Below, one piece after another: positions 46,845-57,453 of a stretch of DNA of 64,000 bases (its first letter is position 1; each line of letters opens with the position of its first letter). Position numbers and translations under genes: made by a program. Location of the stretch: positions 15,820,222 to 15,884,221 of the forward strand of contig OY759222.1 in the NCBI GenBank assembly GCA_963662175.1. Reading direction: 5' to 3'. The notes under the pieces are model-generated. The model saw nothing but the letters and a program-made list of their open reading frames with translations, was not told where the DNA came from and ran no database searches. Origin of the DNA: Aradus depressus. Taxonomy: Eukaryota > Arthropoda > Insecta > Hemiptera > Aradidae.

Positions 46845-47095
46845 CTCACTCAAAATAGTCCCGGGCTATAACTACGAGGTCATATCGTCTGCTACCAGAG
46901 TACTCTTTCGTCGCTCTGGTGGACATGAATTCGACTCTGGGTGTCTTACATTTTGTCTACTCAGGTTTAATTAGGGGAGGGGTCTGTACCTGACCGTACA
47001 GACTATGGACCGTCATATAACATCTATGAAGGATGGCGTGCTCTCTCGATCCTTTGCACAGTAGACAAGCGTTACCGGCACCCCAAACATAACCT
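46845..47095 (-). repeat. SINE copy (minus strand)
   Basis: Reverse complements of the body motifs are in order: cccgggctataactacgagg, gctctggtggacatgaattc, gaaggatggcgtgctc. The far end reads gcgttaccggcacccc, a remnant of the tRNA head. Confidence 0.85.
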
Positions 47096-48459
47096 GTTCA
47101 TTTTAACTGTTGAAACTTTTAAATAGCACTATGTGAAGGTTTTAGCTGTTAGAATTAATTTTCAAACAAGATTTTACCTGAGTTTTCGAGTGGTCATCCA
47201 CACCTCATTGAGGTGTCATCCATATGGGGTTCTGGATATATACTATTTTGTGTCGATAAATTCATTCTATCAGGAGTTATCGCGATCATTGACAGGATTT
47301 TTTAAAATTTAATTTTGGAATCATGGGGTCGGAAACATGAAATTCCGGTGAAAACTCAAAATCAGACTCCAAACAAAAAAAGTATTTTTTTGTTTCATCA
47401 AAATAATCCATATTTGAAATTTTATTACCATTCACCGAAATAATAAGCTCTCAAAAAACGCCTGTAAAATGGTCTTTTTTGCAGACTCGGGCTATCAAAA
47501 TTATACCATCAATACTTTTTACTTTAATTTCAAACAAAATTTATTTCACCTCTATTAATTTTTCGTCTCAAAACCATAATTTTTATCTTTTTCGTTATTA
47601 ATTTTATAATTAATTTTTGTTATTTATTGTAACAAGTATAAACATATATTATAAATACATGATATTTCTAAACAAAGGCTAGTGATGCTAAGAGTTGATT
47701 ATTTAAATTTATTTATTTATTATGTTATAAAGAGTATTGTTAATTTTATACAGAGGTTCGGGACACATGTATTTATAGTTAGTTTATGAAAATATCTATT
47801 GTGTATTCAAAAATGATAGAGTGAAGGTTTTGTTTCATTTTTATTATTTTTTTCACGTTAGTAGTATATTTAATGTAATTTCATATTCAAATTAAACAAA
47901 AAAAAAAAATGTTATAGATTTAAGTCATTTATATTAAAGCATTCAATTATTTTGTAACTATTTTTGAACACTATATTTTTATTGCATTTGTCTTTTTTTT
48001 TTTCTTCTCTTTACTTATGTTTAACGCATATCAACTTTGTTTGACTTCTAGTCCTGAAGCCCTTTTCGTACATTTCTTGTTGTCACTCAGTCTAGATAAT
48101 ACAGTTTTGTAAAGAAATCACATCCCTATCATCAACTTTAAAATATATAATTATAAAATAAAGACTGATAAAACATCTAAAATATAAACAAACAAGTGCT
48201 GTTAAACAAATCACTGGTTGATATGAATAAATTTCTTTTAAAATGTCTATTGTTCTTTTTTTTTAAGGTTATATTCGATGATGTGTAACCCAAATATATG
48301 TCGCAAACTGTTAAATTTGGCAAAACGGTTAGATTCAAATAATGCCAACTTCCGGATCATGTTGGAATACCTGCATTTTTTTTTCGTTTTGTAAATTAAG
48401 AAAGCTATGTGAGAGCTTCTAGCTGATTTTAAGAGTACACCTGCGACATATATCCAAAG
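47096..48459. other. gene-free stretch
   Basis: A 145-bp-type repeat with its 3' module lies at about 47195-47400 (gtgtcgataaattcattcta, ggggtcggaaacatgaaatt). The rest is AT-rich, with no coding signal. Confidence 0.45.
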
Positions 48460-48660
48460 ATTCGTTAGTTATTATGACTCATACCCGAGCTTTAATTTCT
48501 AGGTCATATCGCTCTTCTTAAGATGAGCTCGACTCTACGATGGGAGTCCTAAATTCGGCCTGCCTAAGCCTATTCATCTATGGTAGGGGTCTTAAACGAG
48601 TACCTGACAGCACAGGCCGCATACGAAGGATGGCGTGGTCTTTCAGCCAGGTGCTTTTTT
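48460..48660 (-). repeat. SINE copy (minus strand), truncated
   Basis: The body only, in reverse: tagttattatgactcatacc, tctacgatgggagtcctaaa, gtctt-aaacgagtacctgac, gaaggatggcgtggtc. Confidence 0.85.
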
Positions 48661-49335
48661 ATGAATTCTATGTACTCCAAAGCATTCACAAAGAAACGAA
48701 AGACGGAGCGGGAGAGGAACACATGTCACCGACCACTTTTTTTCTATCTGGGGGGTGTTTCTAAAGAGAAGCGAAAATTTTGTATAGTGAAATGAGTTAC
48801 AGAAATGTTTTCCTGTGAAAATATTTTCAATTCCTTCTTTAAGCAGAGTAGCGATGTGTCATTGAACTTAAAATGTTAAATAATTTATTAAGCAAATAAT
48901 ATAATAACCGTGTCACGCAATTACTTAGCTAATCTAAATTAAAATGAGAAATGTCACAAGTTTCAAAAAGTTATTGTATATATAATAAATAAATAAGCTT
49001 ATTCTTGAAGTTACTCAGAACGTTTTTTCTCAGACGTTTCCTTAATAATTTTTTGTAATCAAAGTACTCTTACATCTAAAAAATATAATGGAGACAATAA
49101 TACATTTAACTGTGTACATTAATAAATAGTATTACTTTTAACTATGGGCCCCAAATTAAAGGATGGGAAGCAGTGAACAGATTATTTTTTATTATAGAGA
49201 TGTGTACGCATTTTATTTGTCTTCTTGTACTTATATCGCCCCTTTTTCTTATATAGGTTATGTCAGTCTTAGGTAATCTCAGGTAACCTGAGGATTGCAT
49301 AAATATGACAACCTAGCTAAAATTAAATTTCACTT
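48661..49335. other. gene-free stretch
   Basis: AT-rich. No repeat or gene is recognised apart from short A/T runs. Confidence 0.45.
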
Positions 49336-49430
49336 TTGAAGTTTGTGTCCGGTACACTTTACGAATAGATTTTTGTGGAATTAGACAATATAAAACTTAA
49401 AAAAGTTCTTTGTTTTTATTTATCCTAAGG
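49336..49430 (+). repeat. GTGGAATTAGACAA-family repeat, short copy
   Basis: gtgtccggtacactttacga, then ttttgtggaattagacaata and ttctttgtttttattt. The same order occurs in copies at 42855, 56170, 60835 and 61760. Confidence 0.55.
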
Positions 49431-49635
49431 AAACAGTACAAATATATTTTAAAAACAAGGTAACTTCTGAATGAGGGGTGCATCCAGAAGTTGTGTCATT
49501 AAACTGAAATTTGGCCAAAAAAAAAAATTAGATGGTCTGCATTGAGGTTTACAATTTGACGAATACTTAATTACTTACTATTAAATAACATTTCTGGAAG
49601 ACCAAATGTATTTTCATCTACGTCACTTAAGATAT

Positions 49636-49915
49636 CTGAGGGCGCCAGTAGCTCAGTGGTATGCGTGTTTGCTTTCTGAGCTCAAGTTAGCGGGTTCGAA
49701 CTTGAGCACGCCGTCCTTCGGATTGGACGTTAAGCGATTGTCCCGAGCCTGTACGATGTCAGGTACTCATTAAAGACCCCTATCCTAGGTGAATAACAAT
49801 TTAGGGTAGGCAAAATTTAGGACTCCCACAGCAGAGTCAGGCTCATGTCCACCAGTGAAGAAAGGGCGATATGACCTCGAAGTCAAAGCCTGGGTAGAGT
49901 CATAATAACAAACAC
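49636..49915 (+). repeat. tRNA-derived SINE, nearly full length
   Basis: It has the head gggcgccagtagctcagtgg and a B-box-like gcgggttcgaac. It then goes directly to gagcacgccgtccttcggat (the linker is deleted) and has an intact body ending gggtagagtcataataac. Confidence 0.9.
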
Positions 49916-50031
49916 ATTTAGAATTAATCATACAATTTGTGTACAAACTAAAGGTGATATGAATTTTAAATATTTCAAACTTCTCACAAACTTGCAGAAA
50001 AAAATAAAACTGAAATTGATTAATACGAAAT

Positions 50032-50037
50032 TTTATT
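50032..50037 (-). terminator. polyadenylation signal of Gemin6
   Basis: AATAAA on the minus strand, about 40 bp past the Gemin6 stop codon. Confidence 0.6.
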
Positions 50038-50076
50038 ATTTTTCACAAGCACAACACAAAAATATTGTTTGTCAAA

Positions 50077-50694
50077 TTAGGTGGCATCTTGTGACATTTT
50101 TCTTATTAAATCTTGAATTTTGGCCAGTGTCACTTCGTTGGAGGATACACAATTTTCAGCGGAGTATGGCGGCGTTATAAAAACTTGATCAGAAATTTTC
50201 AAAATGTCACCCTCTTCTTCCACAGGAATCATATACTTCATCAGACACTCTTTCAGTTTGGTTCGAATTTCTATCACATTTTTTGGTAGCACTTGCTTAT
50301 TCGAATCTGCCGAAATTAAGTCAGAGGACTCATCTGAGCTGCCAATTATGTCAAATGTTCGAACTGCACGAGAGAATATAATACTGAGAGAGTTGTCATT
50401 TCCCAGCAAAACAATACTGAAAAGACACAAAATATTTTATGAACAAAAAATAAAATTCGGTAGTTGACATACACGTAAGTTACATCAATTCTAAATCACT
50501 CCAGATAAATGTATTTTTGAATATTTAATCTCATCAATTAAAATAATTTAATTTCAAAATAAATACCTTTCAGACACTGGGTCAATGGTATACACAGTTC
50601 CTTCAAATATTTTGTCATCTTTAGTTTCAACTTTTACTTTTTTATTGATTCTCTTTCTTAGGTCAACAGGATCGTTCTTAAAGACGTTATGCAT
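50077..50694 (-). CDS. Gemin6: Gemin6 (SMN complex subunit)
   Basis: Two exons on the minus strand, 50694-50567 and 50416-50077, joined in phase 2, give 155 aa (human protein 167 aa). Gemin6 has an Sm-like fold, pairs with Gemin7 in the SMN complex and assists assembly of Sm rings on spliceosomal snRNAs. The Sm-like half is visible as VDLRKRINKKVKVETKDDKI, then FEGTVYTIDPVSESIVLL and NDNSLSIIFSRAVRTFDI. The C-terminal half ends ITPPYSAENCVSSNEVTLAK and IQDLIRKM, closely parallel to the PPYGPENCSSSNE...VQDLI end of vertebrate Gemin6. The small intron (150 bp) has a GTATTT donor and TTTTCAG acceptor. The start codon is 457 bp from that of the divergent Star-like gene. Confidence 0.9.
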
Positions 50695-51151
50695 TTTTCA
50701 GTTTTTAAAATCATAAAAAATATAGTTAAGAAATTATTGAATAAACAATTTGTAGAAATCCTAGAAATAAACAAATACAAGTGGAGAGTTCCTGCATTTG
50801 GCAGTTATGCCATCGGTTAAACCAATTAATGATAAATTAGTTAAGTAATATGAGGAAAGCAAAACTAGGTTATTTGAATTGTATTTGTTGAATAAACGTT
50901 TTTGTGGCAAATAAAAAAAATATGGCACATCTATAAGTTTTACATGATACAATTCCAATTTCCCTATCTGCTTAGTTTAGCCGGACGGTTCATCGGTGGA
51001 TACTGTACTTGCTTAATACAAACAAAACCTTATCGAGATGTAACCAGTTAACTAGATGTAGATTTTTATTTTTATTTTTCAGTATTCTACTTGGTTTTTA
51101 TTAGCTCTTCTCCATGACATAAATGTAGTTAGTAACTTAGCTGTTCCAAAA
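50695..51151. promoter_or_regulatory. probable bidirectional promoter, Gemin6 / Star-like
   Basis: The gap of 457 bp between two oppositely oriented start codons must hold both 5' UTRs and core promoters unless an untranslated exon lies elsewhere. A possible acceptor at 51082 suggests a non-coding first exon for the Star-like gene. No TATA box is evident. Confidence 0.45.
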
Positions 51152-54100
51152 ATGCTTCATATTTTTAATTACTTTCAAAATGTTTTCACAAAACAGTGGT
51201 CTTTACCTTTTTGTGCCTTTTTTACAACTTTTACCGTAGTTATGACCGTACTTATTTTGTCAACTGATTTAAGAGGTAACCAGAAAACATATTAACTTTT
51301 TTTTTTCATTTAACATTCTTTTTTCACTATGAATCAATTTTTTTTTTTTTTTGTTTGCTTGCGTAGGTCATCACTATATATTATTTAATGCATCGTACTT
51401 GTGGGATTTTGAGGAAGCTTCACAAGAATCTCCTATGCTTGTCTCTCTTATAAGTAGTAATTATATAATCCCTCCACAAAGATCAACTGAACTGAAAAAT
51501 TATTCAGGAAAACCTTCAGTTCACTTCTTTAAACTATTTCGAAAAAAGGTATGCATGAACATTAAATAAAAACAATTTTGTTATTTTTTTTTGTTTGGTG
51601 TAACGACCTTATATCCTCCTTTGGTAAAACATTCCCTGCAATATAATTACAGAGAATGTTTTGAAAATTTTGCGCTTAGTTTGCAAAAGCACTGTTGATA
51701 GTAGCTTGCTCCTATCAAGTTGCCGCTCTCTTAAACCCCTTCCAATGCTTAATTTTGCTGAAATCCAACATGCACAATCAAATCTAATACTTATTGTTGG
51801 TATTTTCATTCCATTATTATAAGTGTTAGTTTTATATGCCGCCAGCCCTTCGATTGGTTTGACTGAAAATTAATAGGGGCCTATTTTGAACCTCCATGAT
51901 TTTTTCTATTAAGTATTGTGACCTGCATTTTTTTTTATCCTAGTTGAAATAATTTTCCACCCTTTTTTGCCATAGTTAAAGGAATTCTATGCAATTCTAC
52001 GGAACTTGTGAAATTATCATTTCTATGAAACTTGTCACAAGTCAAGTTGCGTGATCATTCTGAGCGAAGACCGGGGGGAACTAAAACTGAAGCTAGTGAA
52101 GGATAAATGAACTGACACGTCTGTTTACATTATGATGCAGATGTCTATTAGCAATATTTGAAAATGATCTTGAAGACCGACCTTTAGACTCTTCCATAGT
52201 GTCAGTTTTCAGTTTCAGAGCTTCCGTGTTGCTGTTTACCAGTTAATCTAACAGTATAAACAGAAACTGACCTGCCTGTGTAAAAGTCTTAACTTTCAAG
52301 TCCCAAATTACTAAAACTAGATCATAGTGTTTTCAATTTACAAACTATATTTACACATACTTTATTTACTCTTCTCTTCGCGATGTTGACTATTGGATGT
52401 TCTCTTGATAGAGGCAGGGCATCTTCATGGAACTGGAAGCTGAGGAGGACAGTGGAACAGAGTGGCTGGAACATGCTCTCGGATGGCGAGGTCTTCTCAC
52501 ACAGCCTCATCCTCAGGACTTTGACAATTTGATTAAGGCACGCAGAGGTAACTCACATCTCGCCCAGGTCTGCATCAGTCCTACTGTCTACCCCAAACAC
52601 GTATGCACTTATATATTTATTATTTGATTCTTATTATATTTTCTATTGTATTTGATTCTGTTTTGTGCGTGCTTGCTTACTGAGCTGAAGATAGCGGTTC
52701 GTAACCCGACCGAGACTCTTAGTTTATTTTATCTGGGAGGTATGGAGGTATTATATATATTTATATATATATAATTTTCCCATAAAGTCTAGGGAAGGGG
52801 TTGGGAATAGGAGATTGGTCCTGCTCCTGCTCCAGGACAGCGTCTCCTGTGATGTCCCACATGATTCTCGTGATTAATTCGAAGAGGGTATATATAAAGC
52901 TGTGTAAATCTAAAAAAATATATATAATATTTCAATATATTATTGTATAATATTGCTATTAATATATAATAATAATAACTGCTGAAAATATCGATCAATA
53001 AATAATATATTTGTTGTCATATTGTAACACCAAATAATATGTTTTCACCCATTTCAGGAGATACCGAACAGCTTATTTCATTTTTAAATGACAAACTTAA
53101 CCTACAAATGAATACGAAACGAAGCATTTCAACAACAAACTCGAAAACTACCATCGACGCTGTATTCTCGCGCTATTTAGAGACACTACAATCACAGTTG
53201 TATATATCTTATTTTAGCTACCACAAACATATAATTTCATGTATAAAAGAAATTGAAGAACAATAAAGCTGAAAGTTTAATTCCTCATACTACTTTTCTT
53301 ATTGTAACATTATGAAAACGAATTTTAATCAAAATCAGTGCACGACAAGTTTTTGAAACTAAAGCAGATGTTCACATGTCAATTCTCGAGAGTACCACGT
53401 CACTCACACATTTGGTTTTTTTAAAAACCTTTCGCTCGATACTTATACTGTTGCAGTTGTGGCATTGTTGAAACGAGCGTGCGATATACGGTTGAGTAGG
53501 AATATACGTCAGTAATCAGATATCCTTAACTTCCTCCCGCACCGTACCATCATTATATTTGGAAATATCTCTAGATATTGCTAATTTCTTACTTCTGTTA
53601 TAATCTTAAACAGTTTCAAGAGCTACCAAGATGTTTTTTTCAGGCATTTTTCAAGAACAGCAGCTCCTCAAGTAACGAAACTCTGACTCCGGTGCCGTGT
53701 TTTCCTCTTTACTCTTTGATAAGGGCTTTCAACGCGACTAACTTGGATTTGTTGGCATTTAACATTGTAACTGCACCCTTGCAGGTAAAGTGTTTTTATT
53801 TTATTCAATCGTTCCTCAATATTTTTTACTTATTTTGATTAAAATTAAGACCACTTTACATACTTAATTTTACAAGATACATCCTATATTGATAAAATAA
53901 AAAATCTCTTCAAATAAAAGTTGTCGGTTGAGCATGCAATCCTTCGGATGGAACGTTAAGAGATGGTCCCGGAGTCTGTACGATGAAAGAGCGCTCACGT
54001 AGTGAACGATATGACCTCGAAGTTAAAGCCCGGGCATGAGTCACAATAACTAACTATTTGAAGGATAAAAAATAATAATAGATAGAATTGATTAAAGTGC

Positions 54101-54831
54101 ATACTTTTGAACTCTAGGAGTGCTATTTTAGGAAGATTTTAAAATAATTTTGATAATGGTAATGGGTAGTTGAGGTAGTGTTGGGGCGGAGGCCGGTGAA
54201 TCATCCGAAACCCGTCCCTCCTACTGTAGCATGCTACTAGTTTCAGAAACACCTCTGTCTTATATAATCTACAATGAATGTTTCTTTACAACTATTATTA
54301 GACTAAAGCAGTAATTAAAGATAAAATATACATAGACCCGAAATAATGTTGTACGAACTTTCATCCAATCTTGGCCAACCAGGTCCAATTTAGGGCATTT
54401 GACGTATACATCTCAAATTTCCAGTTCATTGCTACCTTTTGAGATAGAGCGCACACATTTATACATACACATAAATATACATTTATCTCGAAAAATTGTG
54501 AAATCACATTCACACGATGTTGAAATGTAAATTCCGTTGTAACATTTTTTGTCACTTTTATATTCTTATAGTAAATTGTATAATATATAAAGAGAATATA
54601 CTGAAATTTCAGGTGTTAAAGTCGCTCCCTATGGGGCGAATAAGAATCAAAGTGTTTGGCTTTAAGAATCACGAAGATGTAAACCTGTATGAAGATATCT
54701 GTTGTGATGTGGATCTGGTGCGACTCCTGGAGCGATGGGGCTACAAGAGAACCACCGGGTGCCCCTCCATAGAACCTAGATGCTACTTTGTATGTGCTCT
54801 CGCGTATTGTCCGTCCGTCGTTAAACTGTGA
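51152..54831 (+). CDS. Star-like membrane protein with decayed FkbM domain
   Basis: Five exons fit in phase: 51152-51275, 51367-51548, 52418-52600, 53644-53784 and 54613-54831, giving about 282 aa. An N-terminal hydrophobic helix (aa 18-37) suggests a type II membrane protein like Drosophila Star, an EGFR-ligand export factor. FkbM-family landmarks are GIFMELEAEEDSGTEWLEHA (aa 103-122), WRGLLTQPHP, VCISPTVYPK, PCFPLYSLIRAFNATNLDLL and VLKSLPMGRIRIKVF. The family's SAM-binding elements (xFVExGAxDGE and SLDIExAE) are degraded: the second reads AFNIVTAPLQ, lacking the acidic residues. A methyltransferase activity is therefore unlikely. Exon 4 could instead begin at 53614 (adding 10 codons in frame). 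The exact exon-4 start and the 5' end are the weak points. Star-like families are expanded in many insects. Confidence 0.72.
52662..52745 (+). repeat. SINE head fragment in Star-like intron 3
   Basis: gtgcgtgcttgcttactgag, a damaged B box (gcggttcgtaacccg) and tttattttatctgggaggta. The body is absent. Confidence 0.8.
53040..53281 (+). other. short open frame with adjacent AATAAA, in Star-like intron 3
   Basis: After a good acceptor (catttcag|GAGATACC, 53058) a 69-codon frame reads GDTEQLISFLNDKLNL ... TTIDAVFSRYLETLQSQ ... YISYFSYHKH and stops at 53264-53266, with AATAAA overlapping the stop. It is out of phase with exon 3 of the Star-like gene, so it is not a simple alternative last exon. 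The composition looks protein-like. It may be the C-terminus of a mobile-element protein, but I cannot name it. Confidence 0.3.
53926..54050 (+). repeat. SINE copy, internally deleted, in Star-like intron 4
   Basis: gagcatgcaatccttcggat, then gttaagagatggtccc, a jump to gaaagagcgct, and tatgacctcgaagttaaagc then cccgggcatgagtcaca. Confidence 0.85.
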
Positions 54832-54999
54832 GCAGACATACTTACGGTTAAATGAATTGTAATACTTGTTGACCATATCCATTGTTAATATGTATATTAT
54901 TGACATTGTACTGACGATATTCATTGCCATATATATTTAAAAAAATATTGAGACTATAATTATTGTCAAGCAAAATACTTGTTCAACATTTTATTGTTT

Positions 55000-55562
55000 A
55001 GGAAGGAGAGATGAGGCTTGAGATCGAACAAAACAAACTTGTGGAATTTCTGCCAAGCTTTCGGCACTGAGTGTACCTTCTTCAGGGCCTGTATTGACAT
55101 ATATAAAATGTTATTACTGCGTTCATCTATGTAGATATGAATATAGGACATCACATAATAGTGACTAAACCTATAATTAACATTAAATAATTTACTTGAA
55201 AACAAACTGAAATATTATACATATAAAAGAGAAAACCATAAACAATATAAACTTATTATAACCGTATATCCTCTGAGTGGAAATGGACAGCCACCAAAAC
55301 AAATAATACATCTAAACAGAGAGAGAACATCCTAAGCGAACAGAAGTTTTAAAAACAGTAAAGTATAATATTTAGGGCAGCCACGTCAAAATGTGATGAT
55401 GTCACATATATAATAAAGTACTATAAATATAGAAGTAAAACATAAGTTAAAGTATATAACAATACAGGTCCTGAAGAAGATCCACTCAGTGCTGAAAGCT
55501 TGCTAGAAATTCCACAAGTTTGTTTTATTCGACCACACGCCTCATCTCTCTCCTTCCTATAA
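55000..55562. repeat. inverted-repeat element with hammerhead-like cores at both ends
   Basis: The left arm, about 55005-55100 (gaaggagagatgaggc, aacaaacttgtggaatttct, gcca-agctttcggcactgag), is inverted at about 55462-55558 (tgaagaagatccactcagtg, gctgaaagcttg, aaattccacaagtttgtttt, gcctcatctctctcc). The ~360-bp middle is AT-rich, without coding sequence. Confidence 0.85.
55051..55088 (-). ncRNA. hammerhead-like ribozyme motif (Penelope type)
   Basis: On the minus strand: GGCC (stem I), CUGAAGA (fits CUGANGA), spacer A, GGUAC-ACUCA-GUGCC (5-bp stem II with one G-U), GAA, the palindrome AGCU, U, GGC closing stem I. Compared with the + strand copy at 46474, stem III changed from ACGU to AGCU and kept self-complementarity. 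Confidence 0.6.
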
Positions 55563-55907
55563 CATCGTTGGTCAATCCTTCCCTAATTGTATTGTTTAAT
55601 TCCAGAAAAAAAAAAAAATATATATATATATATAGTGTATCAGTTTCGGCTTACATCATGAGCATACAGTTCAACATTCAAGTTTGCTTAATATGAGGTA
55701 AAAATAAGAGATTCAAATAAACTGATGAAGTACTAATTATGAATACAATTTCTTCAGTTTATAGTTTGAATTTTTCTTTTAAATTATTTATTTCTAAGAT
55801 TTTGTTTTGATCTATTGATTTTTGAACTTGTATGTAAACATATATTTTCATAGTTACATTTTTCTAATAGAAATAAAGGACGTTGTCTTCCCACTGTTTT
55901 ATTTTAT

Positions 55908-55949
55908 ACCAGAACCGGTTTTCGACGCAACAGCGTCATCATCAGTGGT
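55908..55949 (-). ncRNA. hammerhead-like ribozyme motif, left arm
   Basis: The mirror copy of 56036-56077 on the minus strand, with all stems and core residues identical. Confidence 0.7.
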
Positions 55950-56035
55950 TCATCCCACCCACACAGCACAGCGGTTGGAAGATAACTGGCCTTAAACAGT
56001 TATCTTCCAACCGCTGTGCTGTGTGGGTGGGATGA

Positions 56036-56077
56036 ACCACTGATGATGACGCTGTTGCGTCGAAAACCGGTTCTGGT
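56036..56077 (+). ncRNA. hammerhead-like ribozyme motif, right arm (best copy)
   Basis: Order: ACCA (stem I), CUGAUGA (canonical core), spacer U, GACGC-UGUU-GCGUC (perfect 5-bp stem II with a tetraloop), GAA, AACCGGUU (8-nt palindrome, stem III in a dimer), C as the cleavage base, UGGU closing stem I with four pairs. Every invariant hammerhead core residue is present. The only departure from the textbook form is the single spacer base before stem II, which also occurs in the other copies here. Confidence 0.72.
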
Positions 56078-56164
56078 ATAAAATAAAACAGTGGGAAGAC
56101 AACGTCTTTTATTTCTATTAGAAATCTCGTCCCACAACATCTTACTATCACATATTACATTTTT

Positions 56165-56420
56165 CCGTTAAGACACTAGGACATCCCTCATTGGGGTTGA
56201 AGAGTCACAGCCTCAGAATTGTATAGACATGCCAAACTAGCAAAATCAATGTTACTGTTGAATTTTGGAGCAGACAATGGCCTAAGCGCAACACATACTA
56301 TATATTATTATTTTTTTAAAAAATGAAATTAGACAATATAAATATTAAATAAATTCTTTGCTTTTGTCTTCTTAGTTTCTCCACTATATCGACACATCGC
56401 AGAAAATGTAATCAGACTTA
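56165..56420 (+). repeat. GTGGAATTAGACAA-family repeat
   Basis: It shares ttccgttaagaca, gttgaagagtcacagcctca, atagacatgcc, acaatggcctaagcg, gaaattagacaatataaata and ccactatatcgaca with 61760-62030 in the same order. Confidence 0.7.
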
Positions 56421-57389
56421 AATTGTTAAATTGACTTCATCTGATTACTGATGACAGCCTTGTTGAATTTTCTAACTTGATAAGTTTACTGTCTATAAAT
56501 CATTCGAGATTAAGACTATTACTGTTATTTCATCTAGTATGTTTCAATTATATTTTTAGTTTTTGATATAAGATTGATCGAGCCTTGAGAAGATGAGAGT
56601 ATTTTTTGGAAGAAGTAAGCAACATGTTTAGTTTTTATATTTTTCCGAAGACTATTTTTACATTAGAGAAAAATGTATGTTACTTATGATTTATTTTTAG
56701 GAAGTATTTGTTACTTGCACTGACAGTTTGATTTTATGTTGAATGTTATTAGTAAATCGTTATTTACAAATATTTTGTAGAAAATATCTGAATAATATTG
56801 CAGAATCTCCTGCTTACATGAAACTAATTTATGTTTAATTTTACTGATGATATATATAATAATTTACTATAATTTTTAAAGGAAGAAGTTCTGATATAAT
56901 TTCTTAATCTATTCTCTATTATGTGTTACTAATTTGTTATATTTTCATATAATGTTGATATTAATTATTGTTATTGATTTAATTTGCATTATTCATATCT
57001 GTGATATAAGAATTTAGTTTTCTCTTCTTCATTATTACGAAGTTTTTTGGCATTATTATTTTTTTGTACTCTGTGTAATAAAATGTTTCCCTTATTTGTC
57101 ATACTGTTCAAATTTGACCACAATAATTTTTTTTCGTTAGTAAAAAGTTGTGTATTTTTAACATTATTTTCGGTCAAACCAGCTGGATATCAATTCAACG
57201 GATATCTTCCTCTCCGAAACGTTGTCCCACAGTTAAAGTTGTCCCTTACCTAGAGTCATCTTAAAACTTAAGACCTAATAAAATTGGAACGTAAGAAATA
57301 ATAATAATTGTACACTTTCCTTATGAGAGGACCCAGGTCTTTGACGAAAATCAAAAAATAAGATATTTCGTATTTTTCTAAAAATACTT
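56421..57389. other. gene-free stretch between convergent genes
   Basis: AT-rich. A tccgaaacgttgtccc motif near 57212 resembles the end of the hammerhead-like motifs but lacks the CUGANGA core. No gene. Confidence 0.45.
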
Positions 57390-57395
57390 TTTATT
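57390..57395 (-). terminator. polyadenylation signal of the GPALPP1 gene
   Basis: AATAAA on the minus strand, about 60 bp downstream of the stop codon. Confidence 0.55.
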
Positions 57396-57453
57396 ACTAA
57401 ATATTTTTTCAACATTTACATACATTTATAGATAAAAAAAAAGTTAAAACAAT

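Larger units (their letters stand above)
55861..56126. repeat. almost perfect 266-bp palindrome (foldback)
   Basis: Arms of about 128 bp mirror each other around 55993 with only a few small differences. Examples are tctaatagaaataaa / tttatttctattaga, gttgtcttcccactgtttta, accagaaccggttttcgacg and catcccacccacacagcaca. Each arm carries a complete hammerhead-like core on opposite strands. A decayed relative lies at 63771-63935. Confidence 0.95.

Noticed and set aside
57195..57245. Hammerhead-like motif ending ccgaaacgttgtccc
   Set aside because: The CUGANGA strand is missing upstream and stem II is not convincing. Only the GAAACGUUG part remains.
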